This document shows positions 42,274 through 50,771 of a stretch of DNA of 56,280 nucleotides, piece by piece (position 1 is the first letter of the stretch; each line of letters opens with the position of its first letter). Position numbers and translations under genes: made by a program. The notes under the pieces were generated by a model, which was given only the letters and a program-made list of their open reading frames with translations, was not told the DNA's origin and made no database searches. This stretch comes from Ignavibacteria bacterium (lineage in GTDB: Bacteria > Bacteroidota > Ignavibacteria > Tepidaquicellales > OLB5): assembly GCA_030835025.1 (NCBI GenBank), contig JAUQWS010000126.1:1-56280 (forward strand). The letters are read 5' to 3'.

Positions 42274-43635
42274 ATGAAAGACACTATTCGCATAGCTTCG
42301 GGACAGGGATTTTGGGGTGATATGATCGATGCGCCGGTTAACCAGGCTTCTAAAGGCCCGATTGACTACCTTATGATGGATTACCTTGCCGAGGTAACAA
42401 TGTCTATCTTGCAGAAACAAAAGCTGAAAAATCCCGCTTTTGGCTATGCCCGCGATATTCCACCCCTTATGGAAAGACTCCTTCCGCTCTTGAAAGAAAA
42501 AAAGTTTAAGGTCATTACCAATGGCGGGGGAGTGAACCCGATTGCCTGCCGCGATGCGGTGTTTGAAGTCGCCAAAAAGCTTGGCATTAGCAGAATCAAA
42601 ATAGGCGTTGTGATGGGAGATAATATTCTGGATAGAATTGACAGCCTGCTCGCCCAAGGTGTTTTGCTTAAGAACATGGAAACGGGCGAAAGCGCTGCAT
42701 CTATAAAAGAAAAAGTACTCAGCGCAAATGTCTATTTCGGGGCATCACCTGTTGTTGAGGCATTAAAACAGGGTGCTGATATAGTTATCACAGGCAGAGT
42801 GACCGATACAGGTCTCACGCTTGGACCTATGATTTATGAATTCGGGTGGGATATGAATGACTGGAATAAAATGGCTGCCGGAACTGTCGCCGGGCATATT
42901 ATAGAGTGCGGCGGGCAGGCTTCAGGCGGTAATTTCCTTGGGGACTGGGAATCAGTACCAGATCTCGCAAGAATAGGCTTCCCGATAGTTGAAGCGCATC
43001 CAGACGGGACATTCTACATCACCAAACATAACGGTACAGGGGGGCTTGTTTCAACCGAAACCGTAAGCGAACAGCTTCTTTATGAAATAGGTGACCCGAA
43101 GGTTTATATTACTCCTGATTGCATTGCGGATTTTACTTCCATTCACCTTGAGGCTGACGGAAAAGACCGTGTAAAAGTTTTCGGAATCACAGGCAATCCT
43201 GCAACTGAGTTCTACAAAGTATCAATGTCTTACGATGACGGCTACAGCGCATTTACTACGCTTACTTATTCCGCTCCCGATGCACTGAAAAAAGCCGAAG
43301 CTGCTGATAAAATCCTGCGCATTAGGCTAAGTGACCTTGGACTGAAGTTCGATGAAGTACGGACCGAATTCCTGGGTTACAATAGCTGCCACGGACCATT
43401 GGTGAAAAGACGCGATGACTTAAGTGAAGTTGTGCTTAGGGTCGGAGTGCGTTCAAAGGAAAAGGCAACTATTGAAAGATTCAGCAAAGAAATTGCTCCG
43501 TTAATTTTAACCGGACCCCCAAGCGTAACGGGATTCGCAGGCGGCAGGCCAAAACCTTCTGATGTAGTTGCCTACTGGCCCGCACTGATACCAAAGAACA
43601 AAGTCGAACCAAAAGTTATAGTTGAGGGAATCTAG
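42274..43635 (+). CDS. AtuA-like (DUF1446) protein
   Basis: A 453-aa cytoplasmic protein of the acyclic-terpene-utilisation AtuA/DUF1446 family: IRIASGQGFWGD, ITNGGGVNPIACRDAVFEVA, VITGRVTDTGLTLGP, HIIECGGQASGGNF and KHNGTGGLVSTETVSEQLLYE. AtuA is needed for citronellol/geraniol breakdown in Pseudomonas, but the reaction is not settled. Many genomes with DUF1446 lack the rest of the Atu pathway, and no Atu partner is seen here. ATG 42274 is preferred over GTG 42229. A dehydrogenase gene follows 45 nt downstream. Confidence 0.85.
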   Translation: MKDTIRIASGQGFWGDMIDAPVNQASKGPIDYLMMDYLAEVTMSILQKQKLKNPAFGYARDIPPLMERLLPLLKEKKFKVITNGGGVNPIACRDAVFEVAKKLGISRIKIGVVMGDNILDRIDSLLAQGVLLKNMETGESAASIKEKVLSANVYFGASPVVEALKQGADIVITGRVTDTGLTLGPMIYEFGWDMNDWNKMAAGTVAGHIIECGGQASGGNFLGDWESVPDLARIGFPIVEAHPDGTFYITKHNGTGGLVSTETVSEQLLYEIGDPKVYITPDCIADFTSIHLEADGKDRVKVFGITGNPATEFYKVSMSYDDGYSAFTTLTYSAPDALKKAEAADKILRIRLSDLGLKFDEVRTEFLGYNSCHGPLVKRRDDLSEVVLRVGVRSKEKATIERFSKEIAPLILTGPPSVTGFAGGRPKPSDVVAYWPALIPKNKVEPKVIVEGI

Positions 43636-43680
43636 ATTTTTTACAGTCAAAGCTTTAGTGAACAAAACTTACAAAATGAA

Positions 43681-44643
43681 ATGAATAAGATAATAGTTAT
43701 CGGAGCATCCGGACAAATAGGTTCTGAGCTTACTATGGAGCTTCGCAGCCGCTTTGGAAATGATAATGTTGTTGCTTCCGATATAAAAAATGCTGCAGAA
43801 GATGTCATGACATCAGGTCCCTTTGAAACATTTGATGTAATGGATGAAGCCCGTGTCCCTGAAGTCATAAAATCACATAATATAGATACGGTTTACCTGC
43901 TTGCCGCAATGCTATCGGGTAATGCAGAGAAATTCCCCAAAAAAGCATGGGACCTTAACATGAAGAGCCTGCTATCCTTACTTGATATGGCAAAAGAAGG
44001 TATTATCAAAAAGCTTTTCTGGCCGAGCTCAATTGCAGTGTTCGGTCCAACCACGCCGAAAAGAAATACTCCGCAATTAACTGTTATGGAGCCTTCAACT
44101 GTTTATGGGATTAGCAAACAGGCGGGAGAAAGATGGTGCGAGTATTATTATGCAAAACATAAAGTTGATGTAAGAAGTGTAAGATATCCTGGCCTGATAA
44201 GTTATAAGACCGAAGCCGGAGGGGGAACGACTGATTACGCCGTTGAAATTTTCTACGAAGCAATAAAAAATTCAAAGTACGAATGCTTCCTGAAAGAAGA
44301 AACAGCGCTGCCGATGATGTTCATGCCCGATGCTATAAGGGGAACAATCGACTTAATGGAGACTGATCCATCACATGTAAAGATACGTTCAAGCTATAAT
44401 CTAAGCGGAATCAGCTTTACTCCAAAAGAGCTTGCCGCTGAGATAAAAAAGCACATTCCGGAATTTACCATAACATATAAGCCGGATTTCCGCCAGCAGA
44501 TTGCTGAATCATGGCCCGGAAGTATTGAAGACACCGAGGCAAGGAAAGACTGGGGCTGGAAACATGAATTCGGATTGGCCGAAATGACCCGGGTAATGCT
44601 GGAAGAAGTGAAGAAGAAATTAGTGCCGGTTGGAGTGTTGTAG
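43681..44643 (+). CDS. SDR-type L-threonine 3-dehydrogenase
   Basis: A 320-aa NAD-dependent enzyme of the extended SDR (epimerase-like) family. Rossmann motif GASGQIG, catalytic Tyr-Lys in STVYGISKQAGE, and the block RYPGLISYKTEAGGGTTDYAVEIFYEA that marks the SDR threonine dehydrogenases of archaea and Bacteroidetes. It oxidises L-threonine to 2-amino-3-ketobutyrate. The usual partner (2-amino-3-ketobutyrate CoA ligase, kbl) is not in the window. It is likely co-transcribed with the AtuA-like gene. Confidence 0.88.
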   Translation: MNKIIVIGASGQIGSELTMELRSRFGNDNVVASDIKNAAEDVMTSGPFETFDVMDEARVPEVIKSHNIDTVYLLAAMLSGNAEKFPKKAWDLNMKSLLSLLDMAKEGIIKKLFWPSSIAVFGPTTPKRNTPQLTVMEPSTVYGISKQAGERWCEYYYAKHKVDVRSVRYPGLISYKTEAGGGTTDYAVEIFYEAIKNSKYECFLKEETALPMMFMPDAIRGTIDLMETDPSHVKIRSSYNLSGISFTPKELAAEIKKHIPEFTITYKPDFRQQIAESWPGSIEDTEARKDWGWKHEFGLAEMTRVMLEEVKKKLVPVGVL

Positions 44644-44661
44644 ATTGAAAGTTGAGGATTT

Positions 44662-44913
44662 TTAAGCACAAGTTGTCCGATATTCCTCAATAATATACTT
44701 GGGAATCAATTTTAGCGCAAAATAAATCAACACTGGAACAATTATTAAATCATCCAGTTGACCTATAACGGGAATGAAGTCAGGTATTAAGTCAAATGGT
44801 AGGAGAAAATAGCTAATAGCAAGCCACAAGAGAATTTTCGCTTTTAAAGGAGTACGTTCATCCTTCAGGACATGCTTATAAATTATTATTTCTTTTCTAA
44901 TACTTATGCTCAA
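44662..44913 (-). CDS. YkvA-like (DUF1232) small membrane protein
   Basis: An 83-aa protein with the DUF1232 signature: PLKAKILLWLAISYFLLPFD, LIPDFIPVIGQLDD and a hydrophobic stretch after it. YkvA-type proteins are small membrane-associated proteins of unknown function. The start is TTG 44913; there is no in-frame ATG before the conserved part. It is convergent with the threonine dehydrogenase gene. Confidence 0.8.
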   Translation of the reverse strand: MSISIRKEIIIYKHVLKDERTPLKAKILLWLAISYFLLPFDLIPDFIPVIGQLDDLIIVPVLIYFALKLIPKYIIEEYRTTCA

Positions 44914-44978
44914 TGATTTTAACTTTGAAGTTTATTCCCGGGGAAATCCTAATCGGGGGTTGAGCATATGAAAGCTTT

Positions 44979-45782
44979 TTATTGCTTCTTTTCATAGCTC
45001 TTCAAAAACTCCAGCACAGCGGAATTGAATTCTTCGGGATTTTCCATATTCGGCAGATGTCCTGAATTTGATATTAGCTTAAGATCAGAGTTCTTTGTCT
45101 TGCCGTAAATTATCTTTGAAAACTCCGGCGGAGTGAGCCTGTCATCTTTTCCTGCCATTACAAGCGTTTTAATATCAATTTTCTCAAGTGATTCGGTTGT
45201 ATCAGTACGTGCAGCAAGAGTCAAAAGCGCACCTGTTATCGCTTCGTTCTTCTGCCAGCTGATCATCTTTTTCAGAAAATCAACAAGCTCCGCGTTACCG
45301 GTATAATTGGCTTCGTTCAAAGCAGCTTTTATGAAATTTTCAGTGAACTGCTCTCTGTTTCCGGATTTGATCATCTTCATCTGTTCCGCCCGCGCAATTT
45401 TTGTCGGATTGTTATCGCTTTCAGCTTTTGTATCGGCTAGAATTGCGCCTTTGAACTTGCTCTGGTAAAGCTCCAGCGCACGCAATACAATATATCCGCC
45501 CATTGATAGTCCGCACACAACCGGCTTCTCCATTTTCAGGCTGTCAATTATTGAAATAAGATCGCTCACATGTGAATCTATGGTAAAGTGTCCGTCGCCA
45601 AGCTCGCTGTACCCGAAACTTCGAAGGTCATATGTTACAACTCTGTAATTATCCTGGAGCGCTTCGACCTGCTTATCCCACATCCTGTTACAGAATGGGA
45701 AAGCGTGAACAAAAATAATGCCGAACTTATTGCCTTCGCCGAATTCAACCGCGTTAAGTCCTCTAATTATGTGTTTAGTCAT
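44979..45782 (-). CDS. Alpha/beta-hydrolase
   Basis: A 267-aa alpha/beta-hydrolase. The nucleophile elbow is GLSMGGY, the oxyanion-hole segment is VHAFPFCNRMWD, the acid is in AGKDDRLTP and the catalytic His in SGHLPNMENPEEF. It resembles the 3-oxoadipate enol-lactonase/esterase branch, but the substrate cannot be told. It is 20 nt downstream of the kinase gene on the same strand, suggesting one operon with the kinase and the M1 peptidase. Confidence 0.85.
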   Translation of the reverse strand: MTKHIIRGLNAVEFGEGNKFGIIFVHAFPFCNRMWDKQVEALQDNYRVVTYDLRSFGYSELGDGHFTIDSHVSDLISIIDSLKMEKPVVCGLSMGGYIVLRALELYQSKFKGAILADTKAESDNNPTKIARAEQMKMIKSGNREQFTENFIKAALNEANYTGNAELVDFLKKMISWQKNEAITGALLTLAARTDTTESLEKIDIKTLVMAGKDDRLTPPEFSKIIYGKTKNSDLKLISNSGHLPNMENPEEFNSAVLEFLKSYEKKQ

Positions 45783-45802
45783 TTGTTATATTGATCTACG
45801 TT

Positions 45803-46849
45803 TTATTTCTTAGTTAGCTCAAATTTCTTTTCTTCCAGCCTGTTAAAAAGAGTACGAAGCTCAATAAGGTCTTTTGCAGATATCTTATCATTTAGAATAG
45901 TACAAAAGTTGCTGATCGCAAAAGGAACGCTTTCAAGGAATCGGTCCTTGCCCTTGATAATTCCCAGGAAACCGTAAGCACCCAAGACCTGCAGTATTCT
46001 GATAATTGCAAAATACCAAAAATACTTCAGGTGCATATCCTTATCGATCGGCAAATACTCGGAAACCCTGTCCAGATAAAAGCAGATAAGCTCTTCTCTA
46101 ACAGGCTGAGGTATGTTTGCACGTGAATTGTAAAGAAGTGATGCCGGATCATATAGTATAGAGCCTTTTCTGCCTGACTGGAAATCGATGTAGTACATCC
46201 TGTCATCTCTTATCATAATATTCCTCGCCTGGAAATCACGATAGAGAAAGTTTTCCCGCGGCAGCTCAAGAAGTTTTCCGGTGAGCTTATCAAGGTCAAT
46301 AAAAAGTCTAGTTGCGTCATACATACCGCCGCAGAATACTTCGAGGAATCTTTCTCTGAAGTAGTTAATGTCATATTCTATATTTTCTTTCCCGAACTCA
46401 CCATATTGGTAACAAAGCGAGTAGTCAATGCCTTTGCCGGCTGTTACCTGGAACTTCGGAAGGTCAGTAAGTACTGACCTGTAGAGCGTTTTTTTTTGCT
46501 CTGTAAATTCGCTTCCGGAATCTGCAACATATTTCATAAGTGTTTCATCACCAAGATCTTCAAGTATATAAGTCTTCAAGTCAGGTGATTCTGCAAAGAT
46601 TTTCGGAATATTCAGCCCGTGCTTCCTGAAATGCCTACCAAAACTGAGGAAAGCTTTGTTCTCAGAAATATTTTCATTAATGATTCCAACGGAACTGCTG
46701 CCGCTTGCAGAAATGAGTCTTAAGATAATCCGGTCAGACCCGTGCGAGGACATTTCCTTGTACTCGCCGATCCCGAGTCCGAAAGCCTCTTGGTGTAAGT
46801 GGAGCAGGCTTGTGTAATAAGCCTTTAAAGCATATTCAGAAACACCCAT
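45803..46849 (-). CDS. AmgK-like sugar kinase (phosphotransferase family)
   Basis: A 348-aa protein with the aminoglycoside-phosphotransferase fold. The catalytic loop is LYRDFQARNIM and the metal-binding segment YIDFQSGRKGS; FLYRDFQxRN is the form seen in AmgK-like anomeric MurNAc/GlcNAc kinases of peptidoglycan recycling in Bacteroidetes and Pseudomonas. The usual partner, a MurU nucleotidyltransferase, is not next to it. Its ATG overlaps the TAA of the M1 peptidase gene by one base. Confidence 0.75.
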   Translation of the reverse strand: MGVSEYALKAYYTSLLHLHQEAFGLGIGEYKEMSSHGSDRIILRLISASGSSSVGIINENISENKAFLSFGRHFRKHGLNIPKIFAESPDLKTYILEDLGDETLMKYVADSGSEFTEQKKTLYRSVLTDLPKFQVTAGKGIDYSLCYQYGEFGKENIEYDINYFRERFLEVFCGGMYDATRLFIDLDKLTGKLLELPRENFLYRDFQARNIMIRDDRMYYIDFQSGRKGSILYDPASLLYNSRANIPQPVREELICFYLDRVSEYLPIDKDMHLKYFWYFAIIRILQVLGAYGFLGIIKGKDRFLESVPFAISNFCTILNDKISAKDLIELRTLFNRLEEKKFELTKK

Positions 46850-48720
46850 TATTTTTCGTAGGTGCCTTTGGCTGCTTTCTTAAGTATCCAGCCGTCTTTA
46901 TCAATAATGACTTCTTTGGGCTTTGAATCAACCGTTAATAAGAAAGATTGTTCACGCGTATCATTGAATACGCTGAATTCCTTTTCACCTGCATCTGTAA
47001 CAACAGTGATCTTTACCGGCATTTTGTATACTTCAATCGTTTCCTTCTGCACCTGTTTCAGCTGAAGCCTTACAGTGTATACTCCGGAACCTGTTTGTCC
47101 CTGGAAATCCTCGAACTTCCATGAGTATTCGTACTTCGGCCTGCCGGTTCCTTTATAGACCCATTGGTCAAAGAACCAGCTTAAACTTGAGCCGTAATGC
47201 TGCTCCATAACCGCAACAAGGTTTTCGGTATCCGCGTTTGAGTATTTGAATTTCTCATAATAATCGCGCATACCTGCAAAGAATTTTTCGTCACCCATAA
47301 CACCGCGCAGCATATGAAGCACCCATGCGCCTTTCTGGTAAATGGTCGCGTATATTGCCGGGTTATCTATGAAGCCTTGCGGTGCATAAACTGTCCCTGA
47401 AAAGTACCCGAAATCAAAACCCTTCATGTGTGCCAAATAAGCTTCGGTCCCGCCCTTGTGCTCCATCCAAAGTGCTTCGCAGTAGGAAGCAAAACCTTCG
47501 TTCAGCCAGATGTTCTTCCAGTCCTTGAGAGTTACTGCATCACCAAACCAGTGATGTGCAAGCTCGTGAGCATTTACGTAGTCATACCGGTTATCTCCCG
47601 TAACAAGCAGATAGCCGTATGACGTGATTGTCTGATGTTCCATTGCGCCGCTTGTCCATCCGAACTGAGCGTTGCCGTATTTTTCATTTATGAATGGATA
47701 CTCACCGAATGTTTCGGAGAAATACTTCACCATCTCAGGGGTGGATTTCCAATCAATTCTTGCCTTTGCAGAGTCTTTAGGGAATGCATAGTAAACTACC
47801 GGCATTTCTTTAGTTCCGTCTAAAGACGTGTAAGTATCTTCCCAGTAAGTGTAAGTGCCAACAACTATGCTTACCAGATAAGTAGCAATAGGGTATGATG
47901 AACTCCAGCTGAAAGTTGTTGTGCCGTCTTCGTTGGGTATTTCGCTTTCAAGTTTGCCGTTTGAAATTCCCTTCATTCCGTTTGGTACAGTCAAACGCAT
48001 ATTCATTGTTGCTTTATCATCCGGGAAATCCTTAGAAGGCCACCATACAGGACCCCAGTTCGGTTCGCTCAGGGTATAAATATACATATTGCCGTACAGC
48101 TCCTTGAATGAAAATGAATCGAATCCTTTCTTTACGGGCTTGCCTGAATAATCTATTCTTATGGCAAGCAGGTCACCTTTCATAGGGATATCGCTTTCGG
48201 CAAGTGTTATTACTATATAATCCTTCGTCTGAGTGTATGAAGCAGAACTATCCCACTGGGGAATGTCCTTAGCTTCGCGGTAATTTATTCCCGTGCGCAT
48301 CTTGTTCTTTATGCCGATACTGTTTACCTTCAAGTTATCGTGAAGGTTTATGTAGATTGTTCTGAAAGTATCAACTTCTGCCCTTATGGTCATGTAATTA
48401 ATTCCGTGGATACTTTTATTGGGAATATCGAAGCTTAAGTTCAGATCGTAACTCACTGCATCATATTGCGCAAGCATTCTCATTGTCTCTTCACTGTCAA
48501 CTCTTAAATCCCCGGCTGCGCCTTTATAGAGCTCGTAAACATCTTCAAAGATCTCAACGCCTTTTTCCTTGGTCAGCTCAACAACTTCTTTGCCGGTCGC
48601 ATTTCCCTTTTTGGTCAGAATTACCGAACCCATTATAAGTACCGTACATAACAATACGTTAAATACTACACCAAATGTGAATAATACTGTGCCTTTTCTG
48701 TATATTTCAGGATTTTTCAT
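46849..48720 (-). CDS. M1-family zinc aminopeptidase, membrane-anchored
   Basis: A 623-aa metallopeptidase. An N-terminal TM anchor (about 9-30) is followed by the M1 beta domain and catalytic domain with SGAMEHQT (in place of the common GAMEN), the zinc motif HELAHHWFGD and the downstream ligand in NEGFASYCEALW. It should remove N-terminal residues from peptides in the periplasm or at the inner-membrane face. ATG 48720 is preferred over GTG 48741; neither has a good Shine-Dalgarno. First gene of the run M1 - kinase - hydrolase. Confidence 0.9.
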   Translation of the reverse strand: MKNPEIYRKGTVLFTFGVVFNVLLCTVLIMGSVILTKKGNATGKEVVELTKEKGVEIFEDVYELYKGAAGDLRVDSEETMRMLAQYDAVSYDLNLSFDIPNKSIHGINYMTIRAEVDTFRTIYINLHDNLKVNSIGIKNKMRTGINYREAKDIPQWDSSASYTQTKDYIVITLAESDIPMKGDLLAIRIDYSGKPVKKGFDSFSFKELYGNMYIYTLSEPNWGPVWWPSKDFPDDKATMNMRLTVPNGMKGISNGKLESEIPNEDGTTTFSWSSSYPIATYLVSIVVGTYTYWEDTYTSLDGTKEMPVVYYAFPKDSAKARIDWKSTPEMVKYFSETFGEYPFINEKYGNAQFGWTSGAMEHQTITSYGYLLVTGDNRYDYVNAHELAHHWFGDAVTLKDWKNIWLNEGFASYCEALWMEHKGGTEAYLAHMKGFDFGYFSGTVYAPQGFIDNPAIYATIYQKGAWVLHMLRGVMGDEKFFAGMRDYYEKFKYSNADTENLVAVMEQHYGSSLSWFFDQWVYKGTGRPKYEYSWKFEDFQGQTGSGVYTVRLQLKQVQKETIEVYKMPVKITVVTDAGEKEFSVFNDTREQSFLLTVDSKPKEVIIDKDGWILKKAAKGTYEK

Positions 48721-48818
48721 ATGTACTTTTTTGATATTCACAATGATAAGCTAAATTAAGCTAAATATAAATGATTTTAACCTCACCTAATTGACTTTGA
48801 AGATTCAAACAGATAAAG

Positions 48819-48870
48819 ATTCCCTTTTTGAGAGGGGAGGATTCAACGAAGTCGCAGACGGGGTGTAGAA
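48819..48870. repeat. Intergenic repeat C, copy 2
   Basis: ATTCCCTTTTTGAGAGGGG, then AGGATTCAACGA, then GTCGCAGACGGGGTGTAGA: same order as copy 1 at 16910-16960. A spurious 62-aa ORF (48761-48949, minus) is made entirely of this repeat and its neighbours. Confidence 0.6.
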
Positions 48871-48931
48871 TTTCTTTTATCTCCACATCCCCCGTCCCCA
48901 TCCTTTGTAATGAGGGGGTGTGATACATCTC

Positions 48932-48960
48932 AAAAAAAATCCCCTCCAAAAAGAGGGGAT
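48932..48960 (-). terminator. Rho-independent terminator of the aldehyde dehydrogenase gene
   Basis: Read on the minus strand: ATCCCCTC, loop TTTTTG, GAGGGGAT, then a run of eight T. It lies about 55 nt beyond the stop of the aldehyde dehydrogenase gene. Confidence 0.85.
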
Positions 48961-49015
48961 AGTAAAATTCAAATCTTTTAACCTTTAACCTGCAACTTGC
49001 AGCCTTTAACCAACT

Positions 49016-50527
49016 TCAATAATTGTCTATTTGCGCTCTTTGCAGTTTACCGGAGTAATCTATATACACAGCCTTCCACTCAGTATAGAAATCATACACA
49101 GTCCATCCGCCTTCGCGGTGGCCGTTGCCCGTTTCCTTAACTCCGCCAAAGGGCATGTGTGCCTCTGCTCCGATAGTTGCGCCGTTCACATAAGTGATTC
49201 CCGCGCGTATATCACGAACTGCGCGGAATGCATCATTCACATTGTTCGTAAATATTGATGATGATAAGCCGTATTTAGTGTTGTTAAGTATATTCACCGC
49301 ATCTTCCAGGGAATTCGTTTTAATTACTGCAAGCACGGGTCCGAATATCTCCTCTTTCGCAATGCGCATTTCGGGTTTGACGTCTGCGAATATAGTCGGC
49401 TTGTAAAACCACCCGCCCTTAAGCGTGCCATCCGATGCAAATTCACCGCCGAGCACAAGTTTTGCCTTATCTTCATTCTTACCTATCTGCACATATTCAT
49501 CAACAGTCTTTCGCTGGCTTTCGCTGACGCAGGGACCCACATCAACTCCCTTATCATTACCGTAGCCAAGCTTTAATTTGCCTGCTCTCGCGATGAGCTT
49601 TTCCAAAAACTCATCATAAATTTTTTCGTGGAGTATAAGTCTTGATGTTGCGGTACAGCGCTGGCCTGTTGTTCCGAACGCTCCCCAAAGGACTGCCTCC
49701 AATGCAAGCTCCTGGTTTGCGTCATCCATTACTATCTGCGCGTTCTTTCCGCCAAGCTCAAGTGATACACGTTTCAATGATGCGCCTGCAACTTCATTGA
49801 TTCTCTTGCCAACAGCCGTTGAGCCTGTGAAAGAAATAAGATCAATATCGGGATGATTTGAAATTCTCTCGCCGATGATGCTTCCTTTTCCGTGCACAAG
49901 ATTAATTACGCCCGGTATATAATCCCTTCCCAGAACTTCATGCATCGCTTCATCGATTATCTCAACAAGCGTATGCGCGGTTTTAGGGGTAAGTTCTGCC
50001 GGTTTGAATACTGCGGTGTTGCCGCATATTAGCGCAGGGAAAAGTTTCCACGTAGGAATTGCCATCGGGAAATTCCACGGTGTGATGAAACCCCCAACAC
50101 CAATAGGCACGCGGAACGATAAATTCATTTTATTGGGGAGCTCGCTTGGCGCGTTCAAACCAAATAGTCTTCTTCCCTCGGATGCGGCGTAATATGCTGT
50201 ATCGATTCCTTCCTGTGTATCGCCTTTGGTTTCGGCAAAGACTTTACCCATTTCACGAGTCATTTCAAATGCAATTTCATCTTTGCGGGTGAGCATTTTA
50301 TCGCCGACTATCTTTAGCACGTCGCCGCGCTTGGGAGCGGGTACAAGCCGCCACTTTTCAAATGCAGCCTTTGCTGCTGCAACTGCCGTATCAACATCCT
50401 CAACGGTTGATGCCGGGTAAAGCCCAATTACGTCATCCCAATTTGCGGGATTACGGTTCTCTATATACTTTCCGCCCGTGGGTTCAACCCACTTGCCGTT
50501 AATCAGATTCTTGTATTTTTCTGCCAT
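49016..50527 (-). CDS. Aldehyde dehydrogenase (NAD(P)-dependent)
   Basis: A 503-aa member of the ALDH superfamily that oxidises an aldehyde to a carboxylic acid. Motifs: TPWNFPMAIPTWKLFPAL, FTGSTAVGKRI, the catalytic Glu in SLELGGKNAQIV, the catalytic Cys in GTTGQRCTATSR, and EEIFGPVLAVI. It resembles the alpha-ketoglutaric-semialdehyde/antiquitin side of the family, but the substrate is not clear. ATG 50527 is chosen; the frame continues to a TTG at 50545 that lies within an intergenic repeat. Monocistronic with its own terminator. Confidence 0.9.
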   Translation of the reverse strand: MAEKYKNLINGKWVEPTGGKYIENRNPANWDDVIGLYPASTVEDVDTAVAAAKAAFEKWRLVPAPKRGDVLKIVGDKMLTRKDEIAFEMTREMGKVFAETKGDTQEGIDTAYYAASEGRRLFGLNAPSELPNKMNLSFRVPIGVGGFITPWNFPMAIPTWKLFPALICGNTAVFKPAELTPKTAHTLVEIIDEAMHEVLGRDYIPGVINLVHGKGSIIGERISNHPDIDLISFTGSTAVGKRINEVAGASLKRVSLELGGKNAQIVMDDANQELALEAVLWGAFGTTGQRCTATSRLILHEKIYDEFLEKLIARAGKLKLGYGNDKGVDVGPCVSESQRKTVDEYVQIGKNEDKAKLVLGGEFASDGTLKGGWFYKPTIFADVKPEMRIAKEEIFGPVLAVIKTNSLEDAVNILNNTKYGLSSSIFTNNVNDAFRAVRDIRAGITYVNGATIGAEAHMPFGGVKETGNGHREGGWTVYDFYTEWKAVYIDYSGKLQRAQIDNY

Positions 50528-50540
50528 TTTATGCTCTTTC

Positions 50541-50567
50541 GTCACCCTGATCTTGTTTCAGGGTCTG
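50541..50567. repeat. GTCACCCTGA...TCAGGGTC hairpin repeat
   Basis: ACCCTGA (50544-50550) and TCAGGGT (50558-50564), loop of 7. It lies 13 nt before the aldehyde dehydrogenase ATG (minus strand). Elements with this wording are common between genes in the Bacteroidetes group; related to 8847-8874. Confidence 0.6.
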
Positions 50568-50674
50568 TAATTTGATGTTAAGCAATAGTATTATTAGTTG
50601 GGGATTTATTGCTATATTTATCCACAAATTTACCTATAATTCACATTTGTTTCTATGGTAATATATTGACCATG

Positions 50675-50720
50675 TCCCTCCTCACCCCCTAGCCCCCTCT
50701 CCAACATGGAGAGGGTGGGC
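50675..50720. repeat. Palindromic repeat B, copy 2
   Basis: TCCCTCCTCACCCCCTAGCC then CCCTCTCCAACATGGAGAGGG. Opposite orientation to copy 1 (16401-16440). It lies between the aldehyde dehydrogenase and protease genes, next to repeat A copy 3. Confidence 0.7.
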
Positions 50721-50726
50721 TATTTT

Positions 50727-50751
50727 CCCCGTTGTTGGTGTTATCACCAAC
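50727..50751 (+). repeat. Palindromic repeat A, copy 3
   Basis: CCCC, GTTGTTGGTG (50731-50740), loop TTAT, CACCAAC (50745-50751); the last three bases of the second arm are lost. It lies at the 3' end of the protease-TPR gene, so the repeat family is not tied to gene starts only. Confidence 0.75.
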
Positions 50752-50771
50752 TAAAAAAATATCAATAGAGC

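Noticed and set aside
45803..46849. Aminoglycoside resistance gene
   Set aside because: The phosphotransferase fold is shared, but the FLYRDFQxRN form and chromosomal neighbours fit AmgK-like sugar kinases better.
48761..48949. 62-aa minus-strand ORF
   Set aside because: It consists entirely of intergenic repeat C and a neighbouring C-rich repeat; no coding signature.
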